Source: Prostheceraeus crozeri (taxonomy: Eukaryota; Platyhelminthes; Polycladida; Euryleptidae). Taken from it: a DNA stretch of 64,000 nucleotides. Below the pieces are notes generated by a model that had not been told where the DNA came from, searched no databases, and worked only from the letters and a program-made list of their open reading frames with translations. Location: assembly GCA_907163375.1 (NCBI GenBank), contig CAJQUW010016138.1, positions 853,524 through 917,523 of the forward strand, written 5' to 3'. This document shows positions 1-9,723 of the stretch, piece by piece (the first letter of the stretch is position 1; each line of letters starts with the position of its first letter). The translations under genes were made by a program, and so were the position numbers.

Positions 1-3000
1 TTTTTGAGTGGTAATTCCTAAAAAGAAACTATCTGTATCAACACCCAGCAAGCGAACCTCTATTACGAGAGGGCACGGTTTTAATATTTTGTAGAAGAGT
101 TGATACATTTCAAGCTTGGAATAATCTAAAACGGCTTGCCCAATATAGATGGGTTTGCACAACTCAACTTCAGATTTTATCATTTTAACACCTACAAGAT
201 CCTCATCGATAATGTCTCTATCAATGAAAAGAGGTGATGAGGTCAATTTGTGATATTTTTGTTCATCAACGACTAGTTTGTAGTTCATACGTTTTCTAAC
301 ATCCTCCATGGTCTTTCCGAAAAGACTGTTATTTTTATATTTATAAAAATCCTTTTCAAAATTATTTTGGGCTAGTGCACGTTTTTGACTGTTACTATCT
401 ATGTAGGGTTTGAGGAAGGCTTTCTGTCTAAATTTGATAATGCGGTGAAATGACTTTAGAAGCATGCCCATTTCTAAATAGAATTTTAGTATGCAGAAGT
501 GCACAATATAATTTTTCTTATCATATTGGGTGAGCAAAAGTTTGCGGCATGGTTTGTACCTTGGCTGTCCACACTATGTTAAGTTATTATGAAATTGTGA
601 CATGAATGGTGAAAACATATCTTCAGTCACTTCACCAGATTCAGGTGCGAGTGGGACATCAGCAGTTTCATTTTTAATGCTATTTGGATAAATCAAATCC
701 ACTTCAAAATAATATCCCCAATCACCTTCATCTGGAATCTTCAGTATGTTTGAAGGGTTGGAGTAATACTCAAGCTCATCTTGATTTAACCAACTAAACT
801 CGGAATGAGGTAGTGGTTTAGACAGTGAACTGCCATATAAATTATTTTGGTCATAGTACTTTAGGTGGATATGATCATCACCTACTGTTTAAGATTTTAT
901 ATGATGTTTATTTACAAATGTGAGACCACCGCGTATTCCGCGCTCAAATATATTATACATCTCCGGGTCTTGTAAGAGATGAATGGTCTCACCAGTCATT
1001 TTAAAGGCTGATTTAAAGGCCATGGCTGGTAGACTGACAAAGTGGACAGGATCTAATTTGTCTTCTTCTAATGCCACTCGTCGAAATTCCTGAAAGACAT
1101 CAGCCAGCAAAATGACATCTAATTCTAAGTAAGCGATCATATAATCGCCAAACGTTTTACAATCAAATTTTAACCATGCCTCTTGAGCATGTTCATAATC
1201 TTCTACTGGACAATCTTGACCCGTCAAATCGTTTTGGAATTTGTCAATGGAAGGAAGGGTTGTCTCATTTAGTTTAGACATTGAGCTAAAATATGCATAG
1301 GGAAAGACTCCTTTGCGAGTGACTATCTCATCCGTTAAGTTTGGATAGTGTTTCTTCAAAGTTTGACTATGGGGAAGAAACTTGAGATTACGAACGAGAG
1401 AAGCTAGTGACGCTGACATGAATTGGAATGAATCTAAAAATTTTATTTCGAAGAAGACTCTCTTATTTTCTTTAGTTTTATCTACTGGTACTTTTGCTGT
1501 CATTGCCATGAATTTTTCTCTCGTTTGCGCTATTACATTAAACTGCCACGATTTCATCTGGCTCAACCCTCCTTTTATGAGCATATGACTGTCATAGCCC
1601 TTAAAGTTGTGAAAAATGACGGGTAGTACACGACGTCTCAACCTAAGTGAAAAGTTACATTTGGAGCAGAGTGCGTTTCTAAATTTACCAGTGATGTGAT
1701 CATGATCACGCACTTTCTTAATTTTATCGTCATCAAACGTTTTATGACATTTAGGACAGGATGTGCAACTTTCAAATTTTTGTTTGTCTTCATCTGACAT
1801 ATGTAGTGACTTACGCTGCAATTGGGAATCATATGATTGTTGAAATTTAGCAGCTTTATCGAGAAATTCTAGAAATTTTGAAATGCAATCTTCACCTTGC
1901 CAAGTATGCATTTTGTTTTGTCTATTCCTAAAGTGGTCATGCCATACTTCATAGCAGGATATGGCTGCTGGCTTGTGGATGATATCATCAATGTAGCATT
2001 CTATGTCTGCGTAAATGATACGCAGGGGACTTAATTCGTCACCATTATCCCTATGTGAAAATATTTTATCTTTGGGCATGCGTTCCTTTTGTAATTTACC
2101 TCGCTTGCACCATTCATAGTGAGTTTCAAATTTATCTTTACTCCAAAAGGAGCGGATGCAGCGGTCGCATACAAAATGTTCACCTCTTTTAGAGTGCCCC
2201 AAGGGAGTGTACAAGCGAGAGATTTTGGGAATACCACAGTAGTGCCATTCCTCGCTATCATCTTGTTTTACTAATAACAGGTTGACTACACGTTCATAAC
2301 AAGTTGAACGTGAATTATAGCGGGCACCCTTCAACCCCTTCTCCCACACGTGAACGACAATTTTAATCTTATTATGTTTTTCGAACGTTTCTACATCTTT
2401 GATTTTCATGTTGTTACTATCACAACCTTCAAAGTCTAGTTCATCCTCCCACTGTCTATAGCTATAGGTATGATTTCGATTCGCGTTGATATCATTATAG
2501 TGAAGGATGGATAGGACTGCATATTTGAAACACTGTGATTTACAATCGACATTGATGACAGCTTTCTTATTATACAACGTTTTTGGTAGTTTAAATGTGC
2601 CTCGAGCTGCATGACTTTCTAATAGGGAAATTTTGAATATGGCTGAGTCCACGCCATCAAAAATGAGAGCGCTGTCGCGTTGATTGAATTTATCTACATT
2701 TGATTTTAAACATTGAATGTGAAAATTTAGCCAAGACTCGCAGTCTACAACTTCGGTTGCGGAAGAGGAAGGAACATGAAACTGTATTCTCTCCGTCACT
2801 TGACCCGTTTGAAAATCTATCTTAATATATTTTAGTTTAAGGTAGATGAGCGCCTTCATTCTAAAATTGCCTAAATTGTTGAAGAGCGCTTCGATAATGT
2901 TAGAATTTTGAAGGAGCCACTCAGGAAAATCTACTATTTGAGTATTGGACTCCATGCAGTAGTCGCGTACTAAATTATTATGTGAAACATTAATGAGGGA

Positions 3001-3303
3001 GATGGTAGAGGTACCGTTGGTGTAGTGATCATTTGCATGCGTGTGTTGAAGTCTGTGCGAAGATCGCTGAAAGCGACTATCAAAAGAAAGAGGGCACAAA
3101 TCGCAAGGAAAGGAGATGTCATCGTCAGAATCAACTTCACCTCCGGAGATTGACGCCGCTTTGCGTTGACACACACGTTGTTTGATGTGTCGAAGGAGAC
3201 TGTGCTTCCTTGTAAACATATGTCCGCAGTCAGCACATTCCCACTCGTTGCCTTGTCGCGAGAGTCCTGAGCTGGAACTCACATCACCTGAAAGAGAAAT
3301 CAT
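1..3303 (-). pseudogene. Family-B DNA polymerase of Polinton/adintovirus copy C, 3' part cut by window edge
   Basis: Replicative polymerase of the protein-primed type used by Polintons and adintoviruses. From the start at 3303 one sees two N-terminal C2H2-like fingers (CADCGHMFTRKHSLLRH, CDLCPLSF), a family-specific upstream domain, another finger (CDRCIRSFWSK), exonuclease motif I YADIECY, an endonuclease-VII-like zinc cluster (CPKCHKTF, then DHDHITGKFR and CSKCN), Exo II FHNFKGYDSH and Exo III YLELDVILLADVF. Palm motif A (YDQNNLYG) follows the in-frame stop at 889-891. Motif B (NNSLFGKT) lies near 310-335 and motif C near 30-50, where GVDTDS replaces the GGDTDS seen in copies A and B. A second stop lies at 574-576. 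About 165 C-terminal codons fall outside the window. It is colinear with copy A (offset 33335) without indels over 889-3303. Dead copy; family assignment secure. Confidence 0.93.
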
Positions 3304-3751
3304 TCTATCATCTCTGTTTAAGTCTCAGTGTATTGTTACAACCTACTTTGACTCAACAACTCTAAACTTTCCTCGAGAAGGGAGGGCGTTGGTGATGAAG
3401 TTGATGCCTGAAATTGAGGAAGATGCTATTAGCCACACGTTTGAGGGAGATGAGTGAAGAAATTTTCAACTTACCATTTCAACGAAATCAAGTTTAAGGT
3501 TGATACTTCAACAAGATAGAGACTTCACTCAAATTTGGAATTCACGAGAGAGCAGTTCACTTGCACGCCTCAAATATAGAATTCGCCAGAGAACACTTCA
3601 CTTATATGCCACAAAGACAGAGTGAAATGACACGAATGTCACTTTACATATATACTTTCATATTCATCATTCATTGGCTGTTCATTCTGATTGGTTGCTT
3701 GTTGATACTTAAGAATTAGAAAACATTTCAAAGTCATTATTCACAGTCAAC

Positions 3752-4198
3752 ATGACAAGCCCTCCGACAACACCAAACACAAAATTCTCTTCTCCATGCT
3801 CAACACCAAAGGCGCTCGTTGCACCAAACGCTCCAACGAAGGGGAAGGTAGAGAAGGTGTACCGACTGGACAATATCAGAAAGTTGTCATTGCCAGCGGA
3901 CGACGAAGAGAGTGTATGTGAGAAGGAGTGTCCCGACTTAACAGGCGTGAGGTAAAAGTATCTCCAGTACGATACTGACGATGTGATGGAGATCACCAGC
4001 AGCAAATTCCTCCACCAATTATGGGAGTGGTACACCCCTAACTCCCAGCCACGAACTATGGCGGAGTTGGAGCATATTGACAAAGTGAGGCTCGCAGTGG
4101 AAGAACGATTAAAGCAAGTGAACTGTTTTTGTTATCTATGTGAAGCCAGACTCTGGGACGATATTGACGATGAAGACCTTTTGAAATACATGCCATAA
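3752..4198 (+). pseudogene. Accessory protein of copy C, unknown function, one in-frame stop
   Basis: Counterpart of the intact 145-codon gene at 37102-37539 in copy A, with the same place upstream of the polymerase start and the opposite strand. It has a Pro/Thr/Ser-rich, probably disordered N-terminus of about 40 residues, then a charged region with a conserved block around EWYTPNSQPRTMAE and an acidic tail DDIDDEDLLKYM. An in-frame TAA at 3953-3955 splits it. No zinc cluster or membrane segment is visible, and I do not recognise a family. A TATA-like GTTTATACTTAAG stands about 50 bp upstream of the copy A gene; here it reads GTTGATACTTAAG. The frame ends in TAATAAATT, an overlapping stop and AATAAA-type signal. 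Confidence 0.6.
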
Positions 4199-4246
4199 TA
4201 AATTTTTATTTCGTATTATCTTTGCTTTCATACTGACTTACTTGAA

Positions 4247-4658
4247 TGGGGCTTCAGTGGATGATTTAACCATGCATACTTTTTCATTTGGAAATAGTAG
4301 CACGCTTAGTCTAACTTGTAAATCATAAAACATTTCATATGGGCGATGATGGTAGATGAAATAGTGTTAAATAAAATTAAGATAGCTTACACTTCTGATA
4401 CAGGGATAGCAATCGACTGCGATCCATGTGTAAAGAGCTTGTTAGACTACGGATGGGCTTAAGTGGATGATTTAAACATGTATACTTTTTCATTTGGAAA
4501 TAGTAGTACGCTTAGTCTAACTTGTAAATCTTAAAACATATCATATGGGCGATGATAATAGATGAAATAGTGTCAAATAAAATTAAGATAGCTTACACTT
4601 CTGATACAGGGATAGCAATCGACTGCGATCCATGTGTAAAGAGCTTGTTAGACTACCG
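4247..4658. repeat. Direct tandem duplication, period about 206 bp, in the copy C spacer
   Basis: The block starting GGGGCTTCAGTGGATG at about 4249 and the block starting GGGCTTAAGTGGATG at about 4455 are near-identical, each ending at GAGCTTGTTAGACTAC. Copy A has one version (about 37585-37790), so the duplication arose in C after the two copies separated. No convincing gene; the short open frame in the second unit is also present in A but has no recognisable domain. Confidence 0.75.
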
Positions 4659-4798
4659 AAGAGAGAAGTGTGTTATGTTGCGTGTGGCGCGTGAGTGTCC
4701 TCCCATTTCATTCCATTCATCAATTCGTCTCAGTGATAGAGAGAGGTAGAACTCATGGTTCTTATAACGTATGCAATGGAAAGTTTATAAGGCAACCT

Positions 4799-4990
4799 TC
4801 GACAGTTGGCTAAATGTCGCCCTGGCGCGAATGCATACTACGTTGAGACAGAGGCAATCACTTGCAAACATGACGCAGAGAGGTTTAACAAGATTGACCA
4901 TTGCCGAATGTCCCTTGCGGTATACATAGCTATGGGTTTCACCGCCGCCCTTTACAGGAACGCCCGTCGAAAGGAAGTATTACACCGAAC
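4799..4990. repeat. Noncoding 190-bp repeat shared with copy A (37931-38121)
   Basis: GC-richer than its surroundings, running from CGACAGTTGGCTAAATGTCG to AGGAAGTATTACACC. The same block is at 37931-38121. More diverged versions, sharing the TACGTTGAGA, ATGCCCAACA and AGGAAGTATTA words, occur at about 15990-16145 and 16600-16730 in remnant D. The start contains the inverted words CGACA/TGTCG. Retention between copies suggests a functional untranslated or structural segment; the role is unknown. Confidence 0.6.
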
Positions 4991-5000
4991 TTCATTTGCA

Positions 5001-5130
5001 ACGTTCAAGTTGACTGATAGCAGATTCAACTTTATGATAGTATTCGCCAGTCCGAAGACTGCCCAGGGCAAACCGCGTGGAGGTTCTATCATGTCTTGCC
5101 CCATGGTGGCCCTTAAGAGAGCCGATGGTT
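5001..5130. repeat. 130-bp hairpin-rich repeat, copy 1
   Basis: First of five copies (others 5525-5654, 6001-6130, 38132-38239, 38240-38370). Readable pairings: AAGTTGA with TCAACTT about 12 nt apart, CAGTC-CGAA-GACTG, GCCC-A-GGGC, ATGATAG with the later CTATCAT, and GGGCAA with TTGCCC. It lies 3' of the minus-strand gene 5156-5410. A structured RNA or DNA element is inferred from preserved stems with changing loops between copies. Confidence 0.65.
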
Positions 5131-5155
5131 AATTCTCGGGTGTGAATTAAGTTGA

Positions 5156-5410
5156 CTATTGGCTGGAATAGTCAATGGGTATGACGGTTAGGTTGTCATA
5201 GACCCTGTACCGCCTAAGCCGTGGTGCTGCATCTGGCACCTTTCGGATGCGAGTGGTATTCGGAGTCCATACCTCATCCGTCCAAACGATCTTCTTGATC
5301 TTCCCCTTCTTCTCATCCTCTTCATCCCACTCGTCGAGGATGATGAACTCGGGAATGGCGTTGTCTTCATCGATGAAGACGGGAATGGTGCTAGTAGATG
5401 TTGCTTCCAT
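5156..5410 (-). CDS. Small acidic accessory protein, 84 residues, unknown
   Basis: Open frame starting at the ATG at 5408-5410, about 40 bp downstream of a clear TATA box on the same strand (5450-5461), which supports a real transcription unit. The N-terminal half is acidic (run DEWDEEDEKKGK), the middle has a WTDEVWTPN block, and the C-terminal part is basic (RLRRYRV). No cysteines, membrane segment or known domain. It is one of three minus-strand accessory genes in copy C, each separated from the next by a 130-bp hairpin repeat. I saw no equivalent in copy A, where two of the repeats are directly joined, so a deletion there is possible. Confidence 0.5.
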   Translation of the reverse strand: MEATSTSTIPVFIDEDNAIPEFIILDEWDEEDEKKGKIKKIVWTDEVWTPNTTRIRKVPDAAPRLRRYRVYDNLTVIPIDYSSQ

Positions 5411-5449
5411 CGTGACTTGAAATTCAATGAGAAGCGCTACAATCTTCTG

Positions 5450-5461
5450 GCTTATATAGGG
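5450..5461 (-). promoter_or_regulatory. TATA box for the 84-residue ORF
   Basis: On the minus strand the sequence reads CCCTATATAAGCC, a near-consensus TATA element about 40 bp upstream of the ATG at 5410. Similar boxes precede several other genes of these elements. Confidence 0.6.
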
Positions 5462-5524
5462 TTTTCAACAATGAATTGCTCAACAGCGAATCAGAATGCT
5501 TCAGGGATAGCAATCGACTGCATA

Positions 5525-5654
5525 ACGTTCAAGTTGACTGATGGCAGATTCAACTTAATGATAGTATTCGCCAGTCCGAAGACTGCCCAGGGCAAACCGC
5601 GAAGAGGTCCTATCAAATCTTGCCCCATGGTGGCCCTTAAGAGAGCCGGTGGTT
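5525..5654. repeat. 130-bp hairpin-rich repeat, copy 2
   Basis: Same element as 5001-5130, lying 3' of the minus-strand gene 5677-5943. The CAGTC-CGAA-GACTG and AAGTTGA/TCAACTT stems are intact. The loop of the latter differs (TGATGG for TGATAG), as does the right part (GAAGAGGTCC). Confidence 0.65.
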
Positions 5655-5676
5655 CGTTTTCGGGAGTAACGTCATC

Positions 5677-5943
5677 TTACACCCTACCAATTCTGCTGAG
5701 AGAGTCTTTGACTCTCTCTTTGGTAGCAGTGTCGACTTCCACGCTAATTGGCACATGGCTAAAAAGTGGAATGTAGCGCCATTCCGTTGGATTGACAACA
5801 GTTGCTGTCATCGGATTGCCAATCCGAGCAAGATTTTTGTGGACTCTGTCTTGCTCCTCTAGCCTGACAAATTCCTCAAATAAATTTCGCGGCCTTAACT
5901 GCGGTCCGCGAGGAGACCTGACTTGACTGTTCGGCGTCTGCAT
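5677..5943 (-). CDS. Small accessory protein, 88 residues, unknown
   Basis: Begins with the ATG at 5941-5943, about 30-40 bp downstream of a minus-strand TATA box (GGGGTATATAAACC). The leader contains repeats of ATTTC. The protein is Arg-rich at the N-terminus (SPRGPQLRPRN), then has a charged, possibly helical segment (LFEEFVRLEEQDRVHKN) and a C-terminal part with TEWRYIPLF. No cysteine cluster or membrane helix. It sits between the other two minus-strand accessory genes with a hairpin repeat at its 3' side. No family recognised. Confidence 0.5.
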   Translation of the reverse strand: MQTPNSQVRSPRGPQLRPRNLFEEFVRLEEQDRVHKNLARIGNPMTATVVNPTEWRYIPLFSHVPISVEVDTATKERVKDSLSRIGRV

Positions 5944-5974
5944 GATTGAAATGAAATGAAATGAGAGGCAGTGG

Positions 5975-5986
5975 TTTATATACCCC
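5975..5986 (-). promoter_or_regulatory. TATA box for the 88-residue ORF
   Basis: Minus strand GGGGTATATAAACC, about 35 bp from the ATG at 5943. Spacing fits a metazoan core promoter. Confidence 0.6.
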
Positions 5987-6000
5987 TCTAACGCGACGCA

Positions 6001-6130
6001 ACGTTCAAGTTGACTGATAGCAGATTCAACTTAATGATAGTATTCGCCAGTCCTAAGACTGCCCAGGGCAAACCGCGTGGAGGTTCTATGAACTCTTGCC
6101 CCTAGGTGGCCCTTATGAGAGCCGATGGTT
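6001..6130. repeat. 130-bp hairpin-rich repeat, copy 3
   Basis: Third copy in C, 3' of the gene 6240-7407. The small hairpin is CAGTC-CTAA-GACTG: the stem is unchanged although the loop differs from CGAA in copies 1 and 2. The distal arm is altered (CTATGAA), and TTGCCCC is retained. Confidence 0.65.
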
Positions 6131-6239
6131 CGTTCTCGGAAGTGTCGTGATGGGGTGGTGAAGGCGGGCAAAGATCTGCAATAAAAATGATATGTATTAG
6201 AATAGGATATACTATCTTATTTATTTTTCACTTACCAAG

Positions 6240-7407
6240 TTAGCCATCCTTAGGTAGTCTCGCGCGCTTCCTGACAGAAAATTTGTGGAAATGGCCGCGC
6301 ATTCTCAGGCTGGCATGGAGAAATTTTTTGGTTGGATGGCCGTTATAACATATTATTGACTCGTCCAGAGTACGGTTGACGAGTACTTCACCGTCAAAAT
6401 GAGTATCCCGAATAGGGATGTGAAACTCAAACAACCTATCCTCATTCACACGATTCCACTCATCCCTCATGCGCTCCAACTTCTTTAAACGCCTGCCTCT
6501 CATCACCCCGCCGAGCCACAGTCCTCTCCAACTCAACATTCCTCGCTCTCAACACACTCATCTCCTTCATCATCTCCTCAAACTTCGCTTCTGCATCTCT
6601 CATTCTTCTCTCCGCAGCACTCGCCCTCTTTTCACAGTCATCATTCTTCTCTTCTAACTCTCGCGTCTTATTCTTCAAATCGGTCACACTACGCCTCATT
6701 CGAATATTCTCATCCGCTACCTCCTTCGACTTCAGTTCCTTCTTTTTCAACTCATCCAACTCCTTCACGACTTCATCCTTCACCTTCTTCAAACTCTCAT
6801 ACTTATTCACCAACAAATCATGCGCCATCTGCTGCGATACATGCCTCTTCTCTTCATCCTTCAACCACCTCGCCGACTGCTTACGTATCCCACCACTCTT
6901 CACTTTTGGGGAAGATGAGCTCTGCGGGGGGTCGGTTATGACAATGTTTGACACCTCCGACGACGAAGAGCTCAACTTCCTCACACGCTTCCTCACACGC
7001 TCCCTATCTAAATCCACATCATCCTCATCATCACTCTCAAGCACTCTCTTTCGCCCAATCTCAGCCTCCAACGACGCAACTGCTCTCGCCAACTCATCAT
7101 TCTCAACAACATTCTCAACCTTGCCCTCTCGCTCTATCGCCAACATTCGCTCCCTCTCTTCAAAAATCAACTGCGTGAATCGCAAGTCATTCACAAAACC
7201 TCCACTACAGTCAGCATGCACTCTGTAAAAACGCGCCTCATCCTCGTCACCCTTCAACACTCTACACTTCACACACGCAACCCTATTCAGGATAATCATG
7301 TGGTCGGTGCCCGCCTTCTTGACATGCGCCTCGGCGTCCGCACTGCGATTGATTCGCCCACATGTACACATCTTAATATGGAATTTTCTGGTTTTGTCGT
7401 TAGCCAT
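6240..7407 (-). pseudogene. Zinc-cluster/coiled-coil accessory protein of copy C, frameshifted
   Basis: Start chosen at the ATG at 7405-7407 because it places the first cysteines at the same distance as in the copy A gene (start 39656); an upstream ATG at 7464 is also in frame. Order: N-terminal Cys/His cluster (FHIKMCTCG, then CVKC and HADC), an acidic stretch with SSSSSEVSNIVITD, a basic nuclear-signal-like RERVRKRVRK, then a long coiled coil rich in K/E/L heptads. The frame ends near 6460. The conserved C-terminal block (FEFHIPIRDTHFDGE) continues in another frame to 6240, so a frameshift lies near 6500. It is homologous in layout to 38450-39656 and to the spliced gene at 61275-63418. Likely a nuclear, DNA- or protein-binding early protein; exact role unknown. 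Confidence 0.6.
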
Positions 7408-8204
7408 GCCTGAGATTTTATCGTTAACTGTAAGATAATGAAATTTGTATAAGTTTGGAATCATGTAGTACAGTCATATTCCTAAAGCATTACACTTAGT
7501 GAGGAATGATAGATTTGAGTGTAGTGAGTGGCACTCGATCCCGTCGACAGCCCGAAGGCCTTGTACTGATCACTAGGGAAGTGAGAGATCTTCCCCGATA
7601 CCCGCTATTTACAGCTGAAGACATCATTGTCACTGCCCCGAAGTGGTAACAGCAACGCCGAGTCAAAGGTAGTGATCAGTAGCTGGGATCTAACCCCTCA
7701 AAGCTGCCTTAGACTTAGTTAAATTTGAAATCTGATAGCAGATTTGAACTTAGCATACTTGAAAACCTTAGTCTACATGTTAAAACTTTGAAAAAAACTG
7801 AAAATTAAGAATTTTTTAAAAATTCCGCATATTACTACTCATACTACTTTTAAAAAATTTTATCAGTAGTAAAGACACTATCAAACTCTATCACACAAAC
7901 TTTGAAGTAAGAAGATAGCTTGCCTACTTCAAAAGATAGAGTCCTTTGAAACACCCGATATCGGGAGCTCAGAGCGACGACCGTCGCTTACCTCGTCTTT
8001 CGATGAAGTGATCAGACTTACGTTGTCGGGGGTTTATATATGCTCGGAAGAAAACTTAAAATGGCTCTATCTCCGAAAGTATTCATCGTAGCGACATGCG
8101 GTTTGTTGCAAACGATTCGTCTCATCATTCTCTATCATATGACACCTGAACCATTCTCATATGACCACGGGAAGTTGGTCCGTTAGCACATGTCCATGCA
8201 ACAT
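7408..8204. other. Noncoding right-end segment of copy C
   Basis: No gene seen. 7520-7700 is GC-richer with many short inverted words (TGATCACTA twice, around GATCTTCCCC). 7950-8050 matches 17050-17215 and 40205-40385: a palindromic CCCGATATCGGGAGCTC, the AGCGACGA words, and a TATA-like GTTTATATATGC. The same order of blocks appears at the right ends of D and A, so this is a conserved untranslated part of the element next to its terminal repeat. Confidence 0.5.
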
Positions 8205-8470
8205 GCCACAAGTGAAAAAATTCCTAAGTGTGAGAGCTCCAGTGTGGTGAAAATTTTGAAAAATTTACTTCCGAATTTCGACCTGGGACCTTCACCAAAA
8301 CATTTTTCATCAAATTTCACGGACCCCCCCTCCCCCCTCCCCCCCGTTCGGAGAAATTTGATGAAAAATGTTTTGGTGAAGGTCCCAGGTCGAAATGCCA
8401 CACTTTGGAAAATTTTCAAAATTTTACCCATACAAAGTCACTCTGACACTTAGGATTTTTTCAGGTGAGC
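8205..8470. repeat. Large foldback: 43-bp perfect arms around a C-rich loop
   Basis: Left arm 8276-8318 (begins TTTCGACCTGGGACC) is perfectly complementary to right arm 8353-8395. The 34-bp spacer is a run of C tracts interrupted by T. Imperfect complementarity extends the arms to about 8205 and 8470 (CCTAAGTGTGAGAG versus CTCTGACACTTAGG). It lies in the terminal region of copy C and could extrude as a cruciform with a C/G-rich loop. Confidence 0.85.
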
Positions 8471-8619
8471 TCCGACCTAAAATCTTGTAACAGCTCTAAC
8501 TTTTGAACGGCTGGTCCGATTGACTCGCAACAAAAAATGTCGTCGAGCAGTTTTTTCTCCTCTTTCAAACGAGTAGCTGTAAGACAAAATCCGTCCACTA
8601 GAACCAAAGTTAGAAGATT

Positions 8620-8760
8620 GCTGTCGGGGGGGGGGGTCAGTGAAATTTGATGAAAAATGTTTTGGTGAGGGTCCCAGGTCGAAATTCCACACTTTGGAAA
8701 ATTTTCAAAATTTTACCCATACAAAGCCACTCTGACACTTAGGATTTTTTCAGGTGAGCT
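8620..8760. repeat. Additional direct copy of the foldback right arm
   Basis: After a G tract (TCGGGGGGGGGGG) the sequence GAAATTTGATGAAAAATG and what follows repeats 8353-8475 almost unchanged, including the CACTTAGGATTTTTTCAGGT end. The terminal region therefore consists of reiterated arm-plus-poly-G units. Confidence 0.8.
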
Positions 8761-8840
8761 ACGACAGTCCACCCTCCCAACCTGGCCGGCACACCACGCC
8801 AACCTGGACAGCACATCACCGCGCGCTACGACGGCCGGCC

Positions 8841-9040
8841 AGAGGGAGGGGGACGTCAGACTCGAAGCAACACGACGCCACACCACGACCGACACGACGG
8901 ACAGGAGGGGGGACGTCAGACTACAAGCAACACAACGCCACACCACGACAGACTCGACGGACAGGAGGGGGGGGACATCAGACTCGAAGCAACACGACGC
9001 CACGCCACGACCGACACGACGCACAGGAGGGGGGACGTCA
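8841..9040. repeat. GC-rich minisatellite, unit about 62-66 bp, about three units
   Basis: Units contain CGACACGACGGACAGGAGGG, GGGACGTCAGACT and AGCAACACGACGCCAC words, and each ends in a G tract. It lies just inside the putative element terminus. The open frame across it is a by-product of a unit length divisible by three. Confidence 0.8.
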
Positions 9041-9047
9041 GCGACGG

Positions 9048-9090
9048 CGGCCATCTTGCGCTATCCAGAAGTGGAGTTTTACTTACTACT
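9048..9090. other. Putative right terminus of copy C
   Basis: GGCGGCCATCTTGCGC, a few mismatches, then TTACTACT is shared with 41345-41393 downstream of copy A, after which the two sequences diverge completely. The inferred end therefore reads ...TTACTACT-3', i.e. AGTAGTAA at the other end. No matching left end or target duplication can be shown inside the window. Confidence 0.45.
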
Positions 9091-9723
9091 CATTCCATTC
9101 CTCTAATGAGCTGTATTGCAAGCGGGACCAAAACACATGTTTGTTGATTGAAACTGTCATTATCTGCCGGTGGATTTTGCAGGGAAGTATCAAGCACGGG
9201 AGAGAATGGATGATAAAACTGACTTAGCACAGGAGAGAATGCACCCATGGCTAGTATACTTACCATCAGCAGTGATAGGGTTAAGCACATTGCCTCCTCA
9301 GCAGATAGAATGTTTCAAGAACACAAAGGTGAATGATAGCGCTCTCTCTCTCTCTGTGGCACCCGTCTGTCGCATTGCCCCCTATACACATTGAATTTTC
9401 TATCTCATCTGTCCAACGAACAAGGATGCAAGAACTTATCGTCAACTCCCTCATCTCAGGCCCTCTCACCTAGCTGATTGCCACACAACTCATTGCTATC
9501 GCACCGGAGATATCATCGTGGACGACTGAAAGGATTCTCAAATTGACAATTCGTTACTGTGCACTCTCACAGTTCCGCACGCGCAAGTAACCATTTGCTG
9601 CTAAAGCATGGAGACTGCCGATTTGTTCAAGGCTTCAATGCCTTGCTAGCCAGTTACAAAAATGATGGAAAAATATAAGGGAGACGTTCACACTCATTCA
9701 TCAAATACAAGTTGTTTGATGCA

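Noticed and set aside
6938..7413. Open frames on the plus strand opposite the zinc/coiled-coil gene
   Set aside because: They are antisense shadows of a low-complexity coding region; composition is all Ser/Thr/His/Pro and no promoter or domain supports them.
5156..7464. Copy C accessory region as host genes
   Set aside because: Position between polymerase and terminal region, hairpin repeats shared with copy A and homology of the largest gene to copy A favour element origin.
8183..8453. Complementary ORFs over the foldback
   Set aside because: Both strands are open because the sequence is palindromic; not a gene.
8713..9227. Long frames on both strands across 8754-9227
   Set aside because: They arise from the GC-rich minisatellite; the repeated peptide has no domain.
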